64,000 bases of DNA, from NCBI GenBank assembly GCA_963733105.1, contig CAVTCB010000006.1, forward strand, positions 44,374 through 108,373, written 5' to 3'. Made by a program: the position numbers and the translations under genes. The notes below the pieces were generated by a model that was not told the origin of the DNA, searched no databases, and saw only the letters and a list, made by a program, of their open reading frames with translations. Source of the DNA: JAFAYN01 sp963733105 (GTDB taxonomy: Bacteria > Gemmatimonadota > Gemmatimonadetes > Longimicrobiales > Longimicrobiaceae). Shown piece by piece: positions 1-13,524 of this stretch; positions within the stretch are counted from its first letter, which is position 1, and each line of letters starts with the position of its first letter.

Positions 1-1325
1 ACCGGGTGCTCCAGTTCGCCTCCTTCAACTTCGACCCCTCCGTGGAGCAGACGCTCCCGCCGCTCGCCGCCGGGGCGTGCGTGGTGCTGCGCGGCGACGA
101 GGCGCCCACCGTGGACGCCGTCGGGCGGGAGGTGGCGGAGGAGGGGATCACCCTGCTCAACCTCCCCACCGCCCAGTGGCACCTCCTGGCCGAGGAGTGG
201 GCGGGGGGCGGGGCCCCGGGCGCCGAGACCCTGCGCCTGGTGATCGCCGGCGGCGAGGCCATGCTCCCGCACGCCGTGGCCCGCTGGCGGGAGGGGCCCG
301 CCGGCGGCGTCCGCCTCCTCAACGCCTACGGCCCCACCGAGGCCGTGGTCACCGCCGCCACCTTCGACGTCCCCGCCGGCTTCGCCGACGGGGAGGCGCC
401 GCCCCGGGTCCCCATCGGCCGTCCCTTCGGCGGCCGCTCCGCGCGGGTGCTGGACGCCCGGATGGAGCCCGCCCCCATCGGCGTCCCCGGCGAGCTGTGC
501 CTGGGCGGCCCCCAGCTGGCGCGCGGCTACCTGGGACGCCCCGAGACGACCGCGGAGCGCTTCGTCCCCGACCCGTTCGCGGCGGAGCCGGGGGCGCGGC
601 TGTACCGCACCGGCGACCTGGCCCGCTGGAGCGAGGACGGGACGCTGGCGTTCCTGGGACGCGCCGACGACCAGGTCAAGGTGCGGGGCTTCCGCATCGA
701 GCCCGGCGAGGTGGCGGCCGCCCTGGGGCTGCACCCCGCGGTGCGGGAGTGCGCGGTGATCGTGGAGGAGCGGGGCCGGGGCGACCGGCAGCTGGCCGCC
801 TACTGGGTCCCCGCCGGGGAGAGCGTCCCCGACGCCGCGGAGCTGCGCGCCTGGCTGGGCGAGCGGCTCCCGGAGCACATGGTGCCGGGGGCGGTGGCGG
901 CGCTCCGCGCCCTCCCGCTCACCCCCACCGGGAAAGTGGACCGGGCGCGCCTCGCCACCGAGCCCCGCATCGGCGTGGAGCGGCCCTACGTGGCTCCCTC
1001 CACCCCGCTGGAGGAGGAGGTCGCGGCCATCTGGGGCGAGGTGATGGGGCGGGAGCGCGTGGGGATGGACGACGACTTCTTCGCCCTGGGCGGGCACTCG
1101 CTCCTGGCCACGCAGCTCACCTCCCGCCTGCGCCGCCACTTCGCCATCGACCTCCCCGTGGGGGCGATCTTCGACGCCCCCGTGGTCGCGGAGCTGGCGC
1201 GCACCGTGGAGGCGCGCGTCGCCGCGCGGAGCGAGGCCGGCGCGGAGGAGGAGGAGATCGCCGCCGCGCCCCGCGAGGCGGCGCGGATGAGCGAGGCCGA
1301 GCTGGCCGCGCTCCTCGACGGCTGA
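1..1325 (+). CDS. NRPS subunit 1, C-terminal A-PCP (5' truncated by window)
   Basis: This is the end of a non-ribosomal peptide synthetase subunit; its reading frame is open from base 3. The visible part is most of an adenylation domain (core A4 near FNFDPSVE, A5 NAYGPTE, A7/A8 YRTGDLARW, A10 PTGKVDR), which activates an amino acid as its adenylate. It is followed by a peptidyl carrier domain with DDFFALGGHSL, the serine carrying the phosphopantetheine arm. My hand-read specificity residues are D-P-E-N-I-G-A-V-T plus the A10 lysine. The acidic residue at position 239 is compatible with a basic side chain, but I cannot assign the substrate. The subunit ends in a short acidic tail (EAELAALLDG), as in docking ends. 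It is followed 12 nt later by subunit 2, so both are probably on one transcript. Confidence 0.93.
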   Translation, partial: RVLQFASFNFDPSVEQTLPPLAAGACVVLRGDEAPTVDAVGREVAEEGITLLNLPTAQWHLLAEEWAGGGAPGAETLRLVIAGGEAMLPHAVARWREGPAGGVRLLNAYGPTEAVVTAATFDVPAGFADGEAPPRVPIGRPFGGRSARVLDARMEPAPIGVPGELCLGGPQLARGYLGRPETTAERFVPDPFAAEPGARLYRTGDLARWSEDGTLAFLGRADDQVKVRGFRIEPGEVAAALGLHPAVRECAVIVEERGRGDRQLAAYWVPAGESVPDAAELRAWLGERLPEHMVPGAVAALRALPLTPTGKVDRARLATEPRIGVERPYVAPSTPLEEEVAAIWGEVMGRERVGMDDDFFALGGHSLLATQLTSRLRRHFAIDLPVGAIFDAPVVAELARTVEARVAARSEAGAEEEEIAAAPREAARMSEAELAALLDG

Positions 1326-1337
1326 CCGGAGGAGCGG

Positions 1338-5984
<4,647 letters not shown>

Positions 5985-6023
5985 CACCCGCACTCTCCGC
6001 CAGGCCGCGACCAGGAACCAGCC

Positions 6024-9000
6024 GTGACGACGATGACGAGCACGACCATCGAGGGATACAGGCTCTCGCCCCAGCAGGCGAGGCAGTGGGCGCTCCGCCG
6101 GGACGGGGGCGCTCCGCTCGGCGTCGCCTGCGTGGTCCGCCTTCCCGGCGAGCCCGACCCGGCGGCGCTGCGGGAGGCGCTGGCCTCGGTGGTCCGCCGC
6201 CACGAGGTGCTGCGCACCGCCTTCCACCTCTTCCCGGGCGACGAGCTCCCCGTGCAGGTGGTGCTGGAGGAGGTCCCCACCGGGCTCCTCCCGGGGGACG
6301 CGGGCGACGCCCCCTGGCGCGACCTCGCCGCCGGGGACGGGGACGCCCCGCCCCTGCGGGCGGCGCTCGTCCGCCCGGCCGGGGGCGGCTGGGCGCTCCG
6401 CCTGGCGCTCCCCGGCCTGGTCGCCGACGCGGCCACGCTGGACGCGCTGGTGGACGAGGCGGCCGCCGCCTACGAGGCGCGCCTCCGCGGGGACGACCCG
6501 TTCCAGTACGTGGACTACTCCGAGTGGCTGCACGAGACGCTGGCGGAGGACGACGCGGCGGAGGGGCGCGCCTTCTGGGCGGCCCGGCCCCGCTCCGCCG
6601 GCCCGGCGCTCCCGGACCCGTGGCCCGGCGCGGAGGACGGGGCGGCGGAGCCGGAGCGCCTCCTTCCCTTTTCCGCTCTGCCGCGGCTGGAGGCGGCGGC
6701 GTCCGCCGTCGGGGTGGGGGTGGAGGCATGGCTCCTGGCCGCCTGGCGGGCCCTCCTCGCGCGGCACTTGGAGGAGGACGCGGAGCTCGCGGTGGGGGTG
6801 GGGGTGGACGGGCGCACCCGCGAGGAGCTGCGCGGCGCCCTCGGCCCGTACACCCGCTACGTCCCGCTCGCCGGCGAGCCGGGGGAGGCCCGGAGCTTCG
6901 CCGCCCTGGCCGCGCGGACGGAGGGGGCGCTGCGGGAGGCCCGCGCCTGGCAGACGTTCTTCACCCGCGAGGGCGGGGAGCCGGGCCCGCGGTGGGGCTT
7001 CGACTTCGCCGTGGTCCCGGACCGGGCGGAGTGGAGCGTGGAGCGGCGCTGGCACCGCACGGAGCGCTTCGACGCGCGCCTCTCCGTCACGGCGGAGGGG
7101 GAGGGCGGGGTGCGCTTCCGCCTGTACTCCGACGCCCTCTCCCCCGAGGCGGCCGGCCGGCTCCTGCGGCGCTACCTGACGCTGCTGGACGCGTCCGTCG
7201 CCGACCCGGCCGCGCCGCTGGACGCCCTCCCCCTGCTGGACGACGCCGAGCGCGCCGAGGCCGTGGGCGCACCCGCGCCGGACGCGAGCTTCCCCGCGGA
7301 CGAGCCGCTGCACCGCCGGTTCGAGCGGCAGGCCGCGCGCACCCCGGGCGCCCCGGCCGTCACCTTCCTGGGCGAGTCGCTCACCTACGCGGAGCTGGAC
7401 GCCCGCGCGGACGCGCTCGCCGCGCTGCTGCGCGCCCGCGGCGTCGGCCCGGAGACGCGCGTCGCCCTGTGCCTGGAGCGCGGCCCCGCGCTGGTGGTGG
7501 CGATCCTCGCGACGCTCAAGGCCGGCGGGGCCTACGTCCCGCTGGACCCCGCCTACCCGGCCGAGCGCCTGGCGTACGTGCTGGAGGACGCGGGGGCCGG
7601 GGTGCTGGTGACGGAGGAGGGGCTGGTGGGGAGGGTGCCGGAGTTCGGGGGTGAGGTGGTGCTCGCCGGGGACGCGTCGGGGAGCGGGGCCGCCGTGGAC
7701 GCCTCGACGGTCTCCCCCGACTCCCTGGCCTACGTCATCTACACCTCCGGCTCCACCGGCCGGCCCAAGGGCGTCCAGGTCACGCACCGCAACGCCGTGC
7801 GCCTGTTCCGCGCGACGGAGGAGTGGTTCGGCTTCGGCGAGCAGGACGTGTGGACGCTCTTCCACTCCTACGCCTTCGACTTCTCCGTGTGGGAGATCTG
7901 GGGTGCGCTCCTGTACGGCGGGCGGCTGGTGGTGGTGCCGTGGGAGACGAGCCGCGACCCGGCGGCCTTCCGCCGGCTCCTGGCGGAGGAGCGCGTCACC
8001 GTCCTCAACCAGACCCCCTCCGCCTTCCGGCAGCTCGCCGCGGCGGACGCCGGAGCCGGGGACGACCTGGCGCTCCGGTACGTGGTGTTCGGAGGCGAGG
8101 CGCTGGAGCCGGGGACGCTGCGCGCCTGGACGGAGAAGCACGGCTTCGAGGCGCCGCGGCTGGTGAACATGTACGGGATCACCGAGACCACCGTGCACGT
8201 CACCTACCGCCCGGTCGAGGCGGAGGACGTGGAGCGGGGCGCGCGCAGCCCCGTCGGCGTGCCGATCCCGGACCTGCGCGTCCACGTGCTGGACGGCCGC
8301 GGGGAGCCGGCGCCTCCCGGTGTCGCGGGGGAGATGTACGTGGGCGGGGCGGGGGTGGCGCGGGGGTACCTGGGGCGGCCGGAGCTGACGGCGGAGCGCT
8401 TCGTCCCCGACCCGTTCGGTGGCGAGCCGGGGGCGCGGCTGTACCGCTCGGGAGACCGGGCGCGGCGGCTCCCCGGCGGGGAGCTGGAGTACCTGGGGCG
8501 CGCGGACCAGCAGGTCAAGGTGCGCGGCTTCCGCATCGAGCCGGGGGAGATCGAGGCCGTGCTGCTGGAGCACCCCGGCGTCGCCGACGCGGCGGTGGTT
8601 GCACGGGAGGGTGCGGGCGGGGAGAAGCGGCTGGTGGGGTACGTCGTCCCCCGGGACGGAGCGGACCCTTCGGCGGCGGAGCTGCGGGCGCACCTCCACG
8701 CGCGCCTCCCCGAGCACATGGTCCCCGCCGCCTTCGTGGTGCTGGAGCGGCTCCCGCTCACCCCCAACGGGAAGCTGGACCGGCGCGCCCTCCCCGAGCC
8801 CGCGCACGCCGCGGCGGAAGAGGCGTACGCCCCTCCCGCCACGGTGGCGGAGGAGGTGCTGGCCGCCGTGTGGGCGGAGGTGCTGGGGCTGGAGCGCGTG
8901 GGGGTCGACGACAACTTCTTCTCCGTCGGTGGAGACTCCATCCTCAGCATCCGCGTGGTCGCGCTCGCCAGGGAGCGCGGGCTGGAGCTGAGCATCGCCG

Positions 9001-11546
9001 ACGTGTTCGGCAGCCCCACCGTGCGCGAGCTGGCGGGGCGCGCGTCCCCCGGCGGGGGCGAGCCCGGCGAGCTGGAGGCCATCCTGCGCAGGGAGCGGCG
9101 CCCCTTCGACCTCCTCCCGGAGGAGGACCGTGCGAGGCTCCCGGAGGACGCCGAGGACGCCTACCCGCTCTCCTCCCTCCAGGGGGGGATGCTCTACCAC
9201 CAGGAGCTCACCCCGGAAGCCCCCGCCTACCAGAACGTCGACAGCTACCACTTCGCCGGGCCCTGGGACGAGGCGGCCTTCCGTGCCGCGGTCCGGCGCG
9301 CCACGGCCCGGCAGGAGAACCTGCGGACCTCCATCCACCTGGGCGGCTTCTCCGAGCCGCTGCAGGTGGTCCATCGCGAGGCGGAGATCCCGCTGCGCGT
9401 GGTGGAGCTGCGGCACCTGGACGACGAGGCCCAGCTCGGCGTCCTGGCGGAGCACCGGGAGGGGGAGTTCCGCGACCCGCTGGACCTCACCCGGGCGCCG
9501 CTGATGCGGCTGTGCGTGCACCTGCGGGCCGACGACCGGTTCCAGATCACGGCCACGGAGTGCCACGCCATCAACGACGGCTGGAGCTTCACCTCCCTGT
9601 TCGCCGACGTCTTCACCGACTACGCGGCGCTGGTCCGCGGGGAGCCGCTCCCGGAGCGCCCCGAGCTCCCCGTGCGCTTCCGGGACTTCGTCGAGCTGGA
9701 GCGGACCCTCGCGGAGTCCGGCGCCAGCCGCCGCTTCTGGGCGGAGAAGCTGGCGGGCTTCGTCCCGGGGCGGCTCCCGCGCCCCGCGGCGCCCCGCGAC
9801 CCCGCGCGCGGCGCCACCGAGGTGGCCCGGGTCCCGCTCACCCCGGAGCTGTCGGCCGGGGTGCAGCGGCTCGCCCGCTCGCTGGCCGTCCCCCTCAAGA
9901 GCGTCCTCCTGGCGGCGCACCTCAAGGTCCTGGGGCTCCTCACCGGGGAGACCGACGTGGTGACCGGGCTGGCCACCAACGGCCGTCCCGAGGTGGCGGG
10001 AGGGACCGAGGTGCGCGGGCTCTTCCTCAACACGGTCCCCTTCCGGATGGAGCTGTCCGCGGGGGCGAGCTGGCGGGAGCTGGTGATGCGGGCGTTCCGC
10101 GGCGAGGCCGAGATCCTCCCGCACCGCCGCCATCCGCTGGCCACGCTGCAGCGCGAGCACGGGCCGGAGCGCCTCTTCGAGGCCAGCTTCAACCTGGTCC
10201 GGTTCCACTCCTTCGCCGAGGTGGTGCGGACGGGCGTGGTGCGGGTCCTCGGCAACGTGGACATGGGCGACACCAGCCACCCGCTGCGCGTGGGCGCCCG
10301 GCTCCACCCCGTCACCTCGGAGATCATCGGGATCAGCGCCCACTGCCGGACCGACGTCTTCACCGCCGCGCAGGTGCGGGGGGTGGAGGACCGCTGGCGG
10401 CGCGTGCTGGAGTCGATGGTGGCGGACCCCGACCTCCCGCACGACGCGCTCCTCCCCCTCACCGGCGAGGAGCGGGAGGAGGTGCTGGAGCGGTGGAACG
10501 AGACCGCGCGGCCGTTCTCCGACGGAGCCTGCCTCCACGAGGTGATCGAGGCGCGGGCGCGGAGCGCCCCCGACGCCCCGGCGGTGGCCTTCGGGGGGGA
10601 GGCGCTCTCCTACGCCGAGCTGGACCGCCGCGCCAACCGGGTGGCGCACGGGCTGCGCCGCCTCGGCGTGGGCCCGGAGACGCGGGTGGCGCTCTTCCTG
10701 GAGCCGGGGCTCGAGACGGCGGTGGCGGTGCTCGCCACCCTCAAGGCGGGGGGCGCCTACGTCCCGCTGGACCCCGCCAGCCCCGCGGACCGGCTGGCCT
10801 TTCTGCTGGAGGACTCCGGCGCCCGCCTGGTGCTGGCCGGCGCGGACACCGCCGGCGCCCTCCCCGACGCCGGCGTCCCGGTCGTGGCGCTCTCCGGCGA
10901 CGCCTTCGCGGACGAGCCGGATACGCGGCCGGAGAGCGGCGTCGGGGCGCGCAACCTGGCGTACGTGATCTACACCTCCGGCTCCACCGGGCGCCCCAAG
11001 GGCGTGCTGGTCGAGCACCGCGGGGTCGTCAACTCCGCGGAGGCGTACGTCCGGGTGTACGACGTGCGCCCCGGGTCGCGCGTCCTCCTCTTCGCGCCGC
11101 TGCACTTCGACGCCTCGGTGCTGGACGTGTTCACGGCGCTCTTCGCCGGGGCCACGCTGGTGGTGGCCCCGCGCGAGGCCATGATCCCCGGCCCGGGGCT
11201 GGTAGGCCTCCTGCGCGACGAGGGGATCACCCACCTCAAGATCACCCCCTCCGCCCTGGCCTCCACGCCCTTCGCCGAGCTCCCCGGACTGGAGGCGGTG
11301 ATGGTGGGCGGGGAAAGCTGCACCGCCGAGCTGGTGGCGCGCTGGGCCCCCGGGCGGCGCTTCTTCAACGGCTACGGGGCCACCGAGCACAGCGTGCGCT
11401 GCACGGCCGTGCGCTGCACCGGCGCGGCGCAGCCGCCCCCGGTGGGCCGCCCGGTGGCGAACGCGCGGCTGTACGTGCTCGACGCGCACCTCCAGCCGCT
11501 CCCCGTCGGCGTCCCGGGCGAGGTCTACATGGCCGGCTGGGCGTGA
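6024..11546 (+). CDS. NRPS subunit 3, segment 1: C*-A(Thr)-PCP-C-A (frame breaks at ~11,537)
   Basis: This is the N-terminal part of a ~5,700-codon synthetase running to 23,227. The start is GTG 6024 with AGGAA upstream; ATG 6033 is an alternative. Domains: a degenerate condensation domain (residues ~10-420) in which LPGLVADAATL stands where HHxxxDG is expected, so it probably cannot condense; an adenylation domain (~430-925) with code D-F-W-N-V-G-M-V-H, the classic threonine signature; a carrier with GGDSI (~971); a condensation-like domain (~1040-1485) with CHAINDGW, keeping only the second His; and the start of another A domain (D-A-L-K-M-G-G-V-R, unassigned). In A-domain motif A7/A8 the frame is lost: ggctgggcgtgacg reads as AGWA-stop, while one extra C would give AGLGVTRGYLGRPE, which continues in frame 2. 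A single-base loss is the simplest reading. Confidence 0.9.
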   Translation: MTTMTSTTIEGYRLSPQQARQWALRRDGGAPLGVACVVRLPGEPDPAALREALASVVRRHEVLRTAFHLFPGDELPVQVVLEEVPTGLLPGDAGDAPWRDLAAGDGDAPPLRAALVRPAGGGWALRLALPGLVADAATLDALVDEAAAAYEARLRGDDPFQYVDYSEWLHETLAEDDAAEGRAFWAARPRSAGPALPDPWPGAEDGAAEPERLLPFSALPRLEAAASAVGVGVEAWLLAAWRALLARHLEEDAELAVGVGVDGRTREELRGALGPYTRYVPLAGEPGEARSFAALAARTEGALREARAWQTFFTREGGEPGPRWGFDFAVVPDRAEWSVERRWHRTERFDARLSVTAEGEGGVRFRLYSDALSPEAAGRLLRRYLTLLDASVADPAAPLDALPLLDDAERAEAVGAPAPDASFPADEPLHRRFERQAARTPGAPAVTFLGESLTYAELDARADALAALLRARGVGPETRVALCLERGPALVVAILATLKAGGAYVPLDPAYPAERLAYVLEDAGAGVLVTEEGLVGRVPEFGGEVVLAGDASGSGAAVDASTVSPDSLAYVIYTSGSTGRPKGVQVTHRNAVRLFRATEEWFGFGEQDVWTLFHSYAFDFSVWEIWGALLYGGRLVVVPWETSRDPAAFRRLLAEERVTVLNQTPSAFRQLAAADAGAGDDLALRYVVFGGEALEPGTLRAWTEKHGFEAPRLVNMYGITETTVHVTYRPVEAEDVERGARSPVGVPIPDLRVHVLDGRGEPAPPGVAGEMYVGGAGVARGYLGRPELTAERFVPDPFGGEPGARLYRSGDRARRLPGGELEYLGRADQQVKVRGFRIEPGEIEAVLLEHPGVADAAVVAREGAGGEKRLVGYVVPRDGADPSAAELRAHLHARLPEHMVPAAFVVLERLPLTPNGKLDRRALPEPAHAAAEEAYAPPATVAEEVLAAVWAEVLGLERVGVDDNFFSVGGDSILSIRVVALARERGLELSIADVFGSPTVRELAGRASPGGGEPGELEAILRRERRPFDLLPEEDRARLPEDAEDAYPLSSLQGGMLYHQELTPEAPAYQNVDSYHFAGPWDEAAFRAAVRRATARQENLRTSIHLGGFSEPLQVVHREAEIPLRVVELRHLDDEAQLGVLAEHREGEFRDPLDLTRAPLMRLCVHLRADDRFQITATECHAINDGWSFTSLFADVFTDYAALVRGEPLPERPELPVRFRDFVELERTLAESGASRRFWAEKLAGFVPGRLPRPAAPRDPARGATEVARVPLTPELSAGVQRLARSLAVPLKSVLLAAHLKVLGLLTGETDVVTGLATNGRPEVAGGTEVRGLFLNTVPFRMELSAGASWRELVMRAFRGEAEILPHRRHPLATLQREHGPERLFEASFNLVRFHSFAEVVRTGVVRVLGNVDMGDTSHPLRVGARLHPVTSEIIGISAHCRTDVFTAAQVRGVEDRWRRVLESMVADPDLPHDALLPLTGEEREEVLERWNETARPFSDGACLHEVIEARARSAPDAPAVAFGGEALSYAELDRRANRVAHGLRRLGVGPETRVALFLEPGLETAVAVLATLKAGGAYVPLDPASPADRLAFLLEDSGARLVLAGADTAGALPDAGVPVVALSGDAFADEPDTRPESGVGARNLAYVIYTSGSTGRPKGVLVEHRGVVNSAEAYVRVYDVRPGSRVLLFAPLHFDASVLDVFTALFAGATLVVAPREAMIPGPGLVGLLRDEGITHLKITPSALASTPFAELPGLEAVMVGGESCTAELVARWAPGRRFFNGYGATEHSVRCTAVRCTGAAQPPPVGRPVANARLYVLDAHLQPLPVGVPGEVYMAGWA

Positions 11547-13524
11547 CGCGCGGCTACCTGGGGCGGCCGGAGCTCACGGCGGAGCGCTTCCTCCCCGACC
11601 CGTTCGCCGGGTTCCCGGGAGCGCGGATGTACCGCTCGGGCGACCGCGGGCGCTGGCTCCCCGACGGGAACCTGGAGTTCGTGGGGCGGGTGGACTTCCA
11701 GGTCAAGGTCCGCGGCTTCCGCGTGGAGCCGGGCGAGGTGGAGGCCGCCCTGCTGGAGCACCCCGCGCTGGTGGACGCCGTGGTGGTGGCGCTGGGCGAC
11801 TCGGCCGAGGAGCGGTACCTGGCCGCCTACGTGGTGGCCGGCGAGGGGGCTCCCGTCCCCGACGCGGCCGGGCTGCGCGCCTTCGCGGGCGGGCGGCTCC
11901 CGGAGTACATGGTCCCGGGCGCCTTCGTGGCGATGGACCGGCTTCCGCTGACCGCCAACGGCAAGGTGGACCGGCGGGCCCTCCCGGAGCCGCGGGCGGC
12001 GGAGCCCGCGGGCGAGGCCGCCGGGCCGCGCACCCCGGCGGAGGAGATCATGGTGGGGATCTGGGCCGGGGCGCTCCGCCGGGAGCGGGTGGGGATCCGC
12101 GACGACTTCTTCGCGCTGGGCGGGCACTCCCTCGTCGCCACCCGCCTGGTGGCGCGGGCGCGGGAGGCGTTCGGGGTGGAGGTCCCGCTGCGGGCGCTCT
12201 TCGAGGCCCCCACGCCGGCCGGGCTGGCGGCGCGGGTGGACGCCCTGCTGCGCGCGGGGAGCGGCGCGGCGGCGCCCCCGCTGGTCCCCGTCCCCCGCGG
12301 CCGCCCGCTCCCGCTCTCCTTCGCCCAGCAGCGCCTGTGGGTGATCCAGCAGCTGGAGCCGGAGAGCGTCGCCTACAACATGCCCTACGCCCTGCGCCTC
12401 CACGGCTCCCCGGAGCTGGGCGCGCTGGGGCGGGCGCTCACCGCGCTCGTGGCGCGCCACGAGACGCTGCGCACCGTCTTCCCCTCCGTGGACGGCCGCC
12501 CGGAGCAGGTGGTCCTCCCCCCCGCCCCGGTCCGCCCCGCCGTGCACGACCTCCGGGGGCTCCCGGCGGAGGCCCGGGAGGAGGCGGTCCGGCGGCTGGC
12601 GCGCGAGGAGGCGGCGCGGCCGTTCGACCTGGCCGCGGCCCCGGCGCTGCGCGTCTCCGTGCTCCCGGTGGCGGAGACGGACACGGTGCTGCTCTTCACC
12701 CTGCACCACGTCGCCAGCGACGGGTGGTCGCGCGACGTGCTGGTGCGGGACGTGTCCGAGCTGTACGCGGCGGAGGTCGAGGGGCGCGAGCCCGTGCTCC
12801 CCGTCCTCCCGGTGCAGTACGCGGACTACGCGGTCTGGCAGCGAGAGTGGCTGCGGGGCGAGGCGCTGGAGGCGCAGCTCGCGTACTGGCGCGGGCGGCT
12901 GGCGGGGGCTCCCCCCGTCCTGGAGCTCCCGCTCGACCGCCCCCGCACGGCGGCGCGGGGGACGGGTGCGGACGGCCGCTCCCTGCTCCTCTCCCCCGAA
13001 GCGTCGGCCGCGCTGCGGGGGCTGGCCCGGCGCGAGGGGGCCACGCTCTTCATGGTCCTCATGGCGGCCTTCCAGGCGCTCCTGGCGAGGTACGCCGGGG
13101 AGGACGACGTGGTGGTGGGGACCCCGGTCGCGGGGCGGACGCGGGCCGAGGTGGAGAACCTGATCGGGTTCTTCGTCAACACCCTGGTGATCCGGGGCGA
13201 CCTGGGGGGCGCTCCCTCCCTGCGGGGGCTCCTGGCCCGGGTGCGCGAGCGGACCCTGGAGGCGCACGCGCACCAGGACCTCCCCTTCGAGCGGCTGGTG
13301 GACGAGCTGGCGCCGGAGCGGAGCCTCGCGCACGCTCCCCTCTTCCAGGTGGCGTTCGTCCTGCAGCCCCCCGCGCGGGAGGAGCTGCGCCTGGGCGAGG
13401 TGGAGGCCGGCACGGTGAGGGGCGCGGAGGAGGCGGCCAAGTTCGACCTGGCCTTCAACGCCGTCGAGCGGGGGGAGCGGATCGCCGGCTCGCTGGTCTA
13501 CCGCACCGACCTCTTCGACGGCGA
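11540..13524 (+). CDS. NRPS subunit 3, segment 2: rest of A4-PCP-C5 (broken at both ends)
   Basis: This continues the same synthetase in frame 2. It begins with GVTRGYLGRPELTAERF, directly completing the A domain interrupted upstream, then A8-A10 (TANGKVDR). Next come a carrier with DDFFALGGHSL near 12,110 and a canonical LCL-type condensation domain (12,300-13,590) with HHVASDGW and the SFAQQRLW entry motif. Near 13,524 the frame is lost again: LFDGEH-RGADGG replaces the expected LFDG-x-TVERMAESL, which is present one frame over. Removing one base at gcgagcacc restores the reading. No internal start with a ribosome site is visible, so independent translation of this piece is unlikely. It is annotated as a segment of the 6024-23227 gene. 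Confidence 0.85.
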
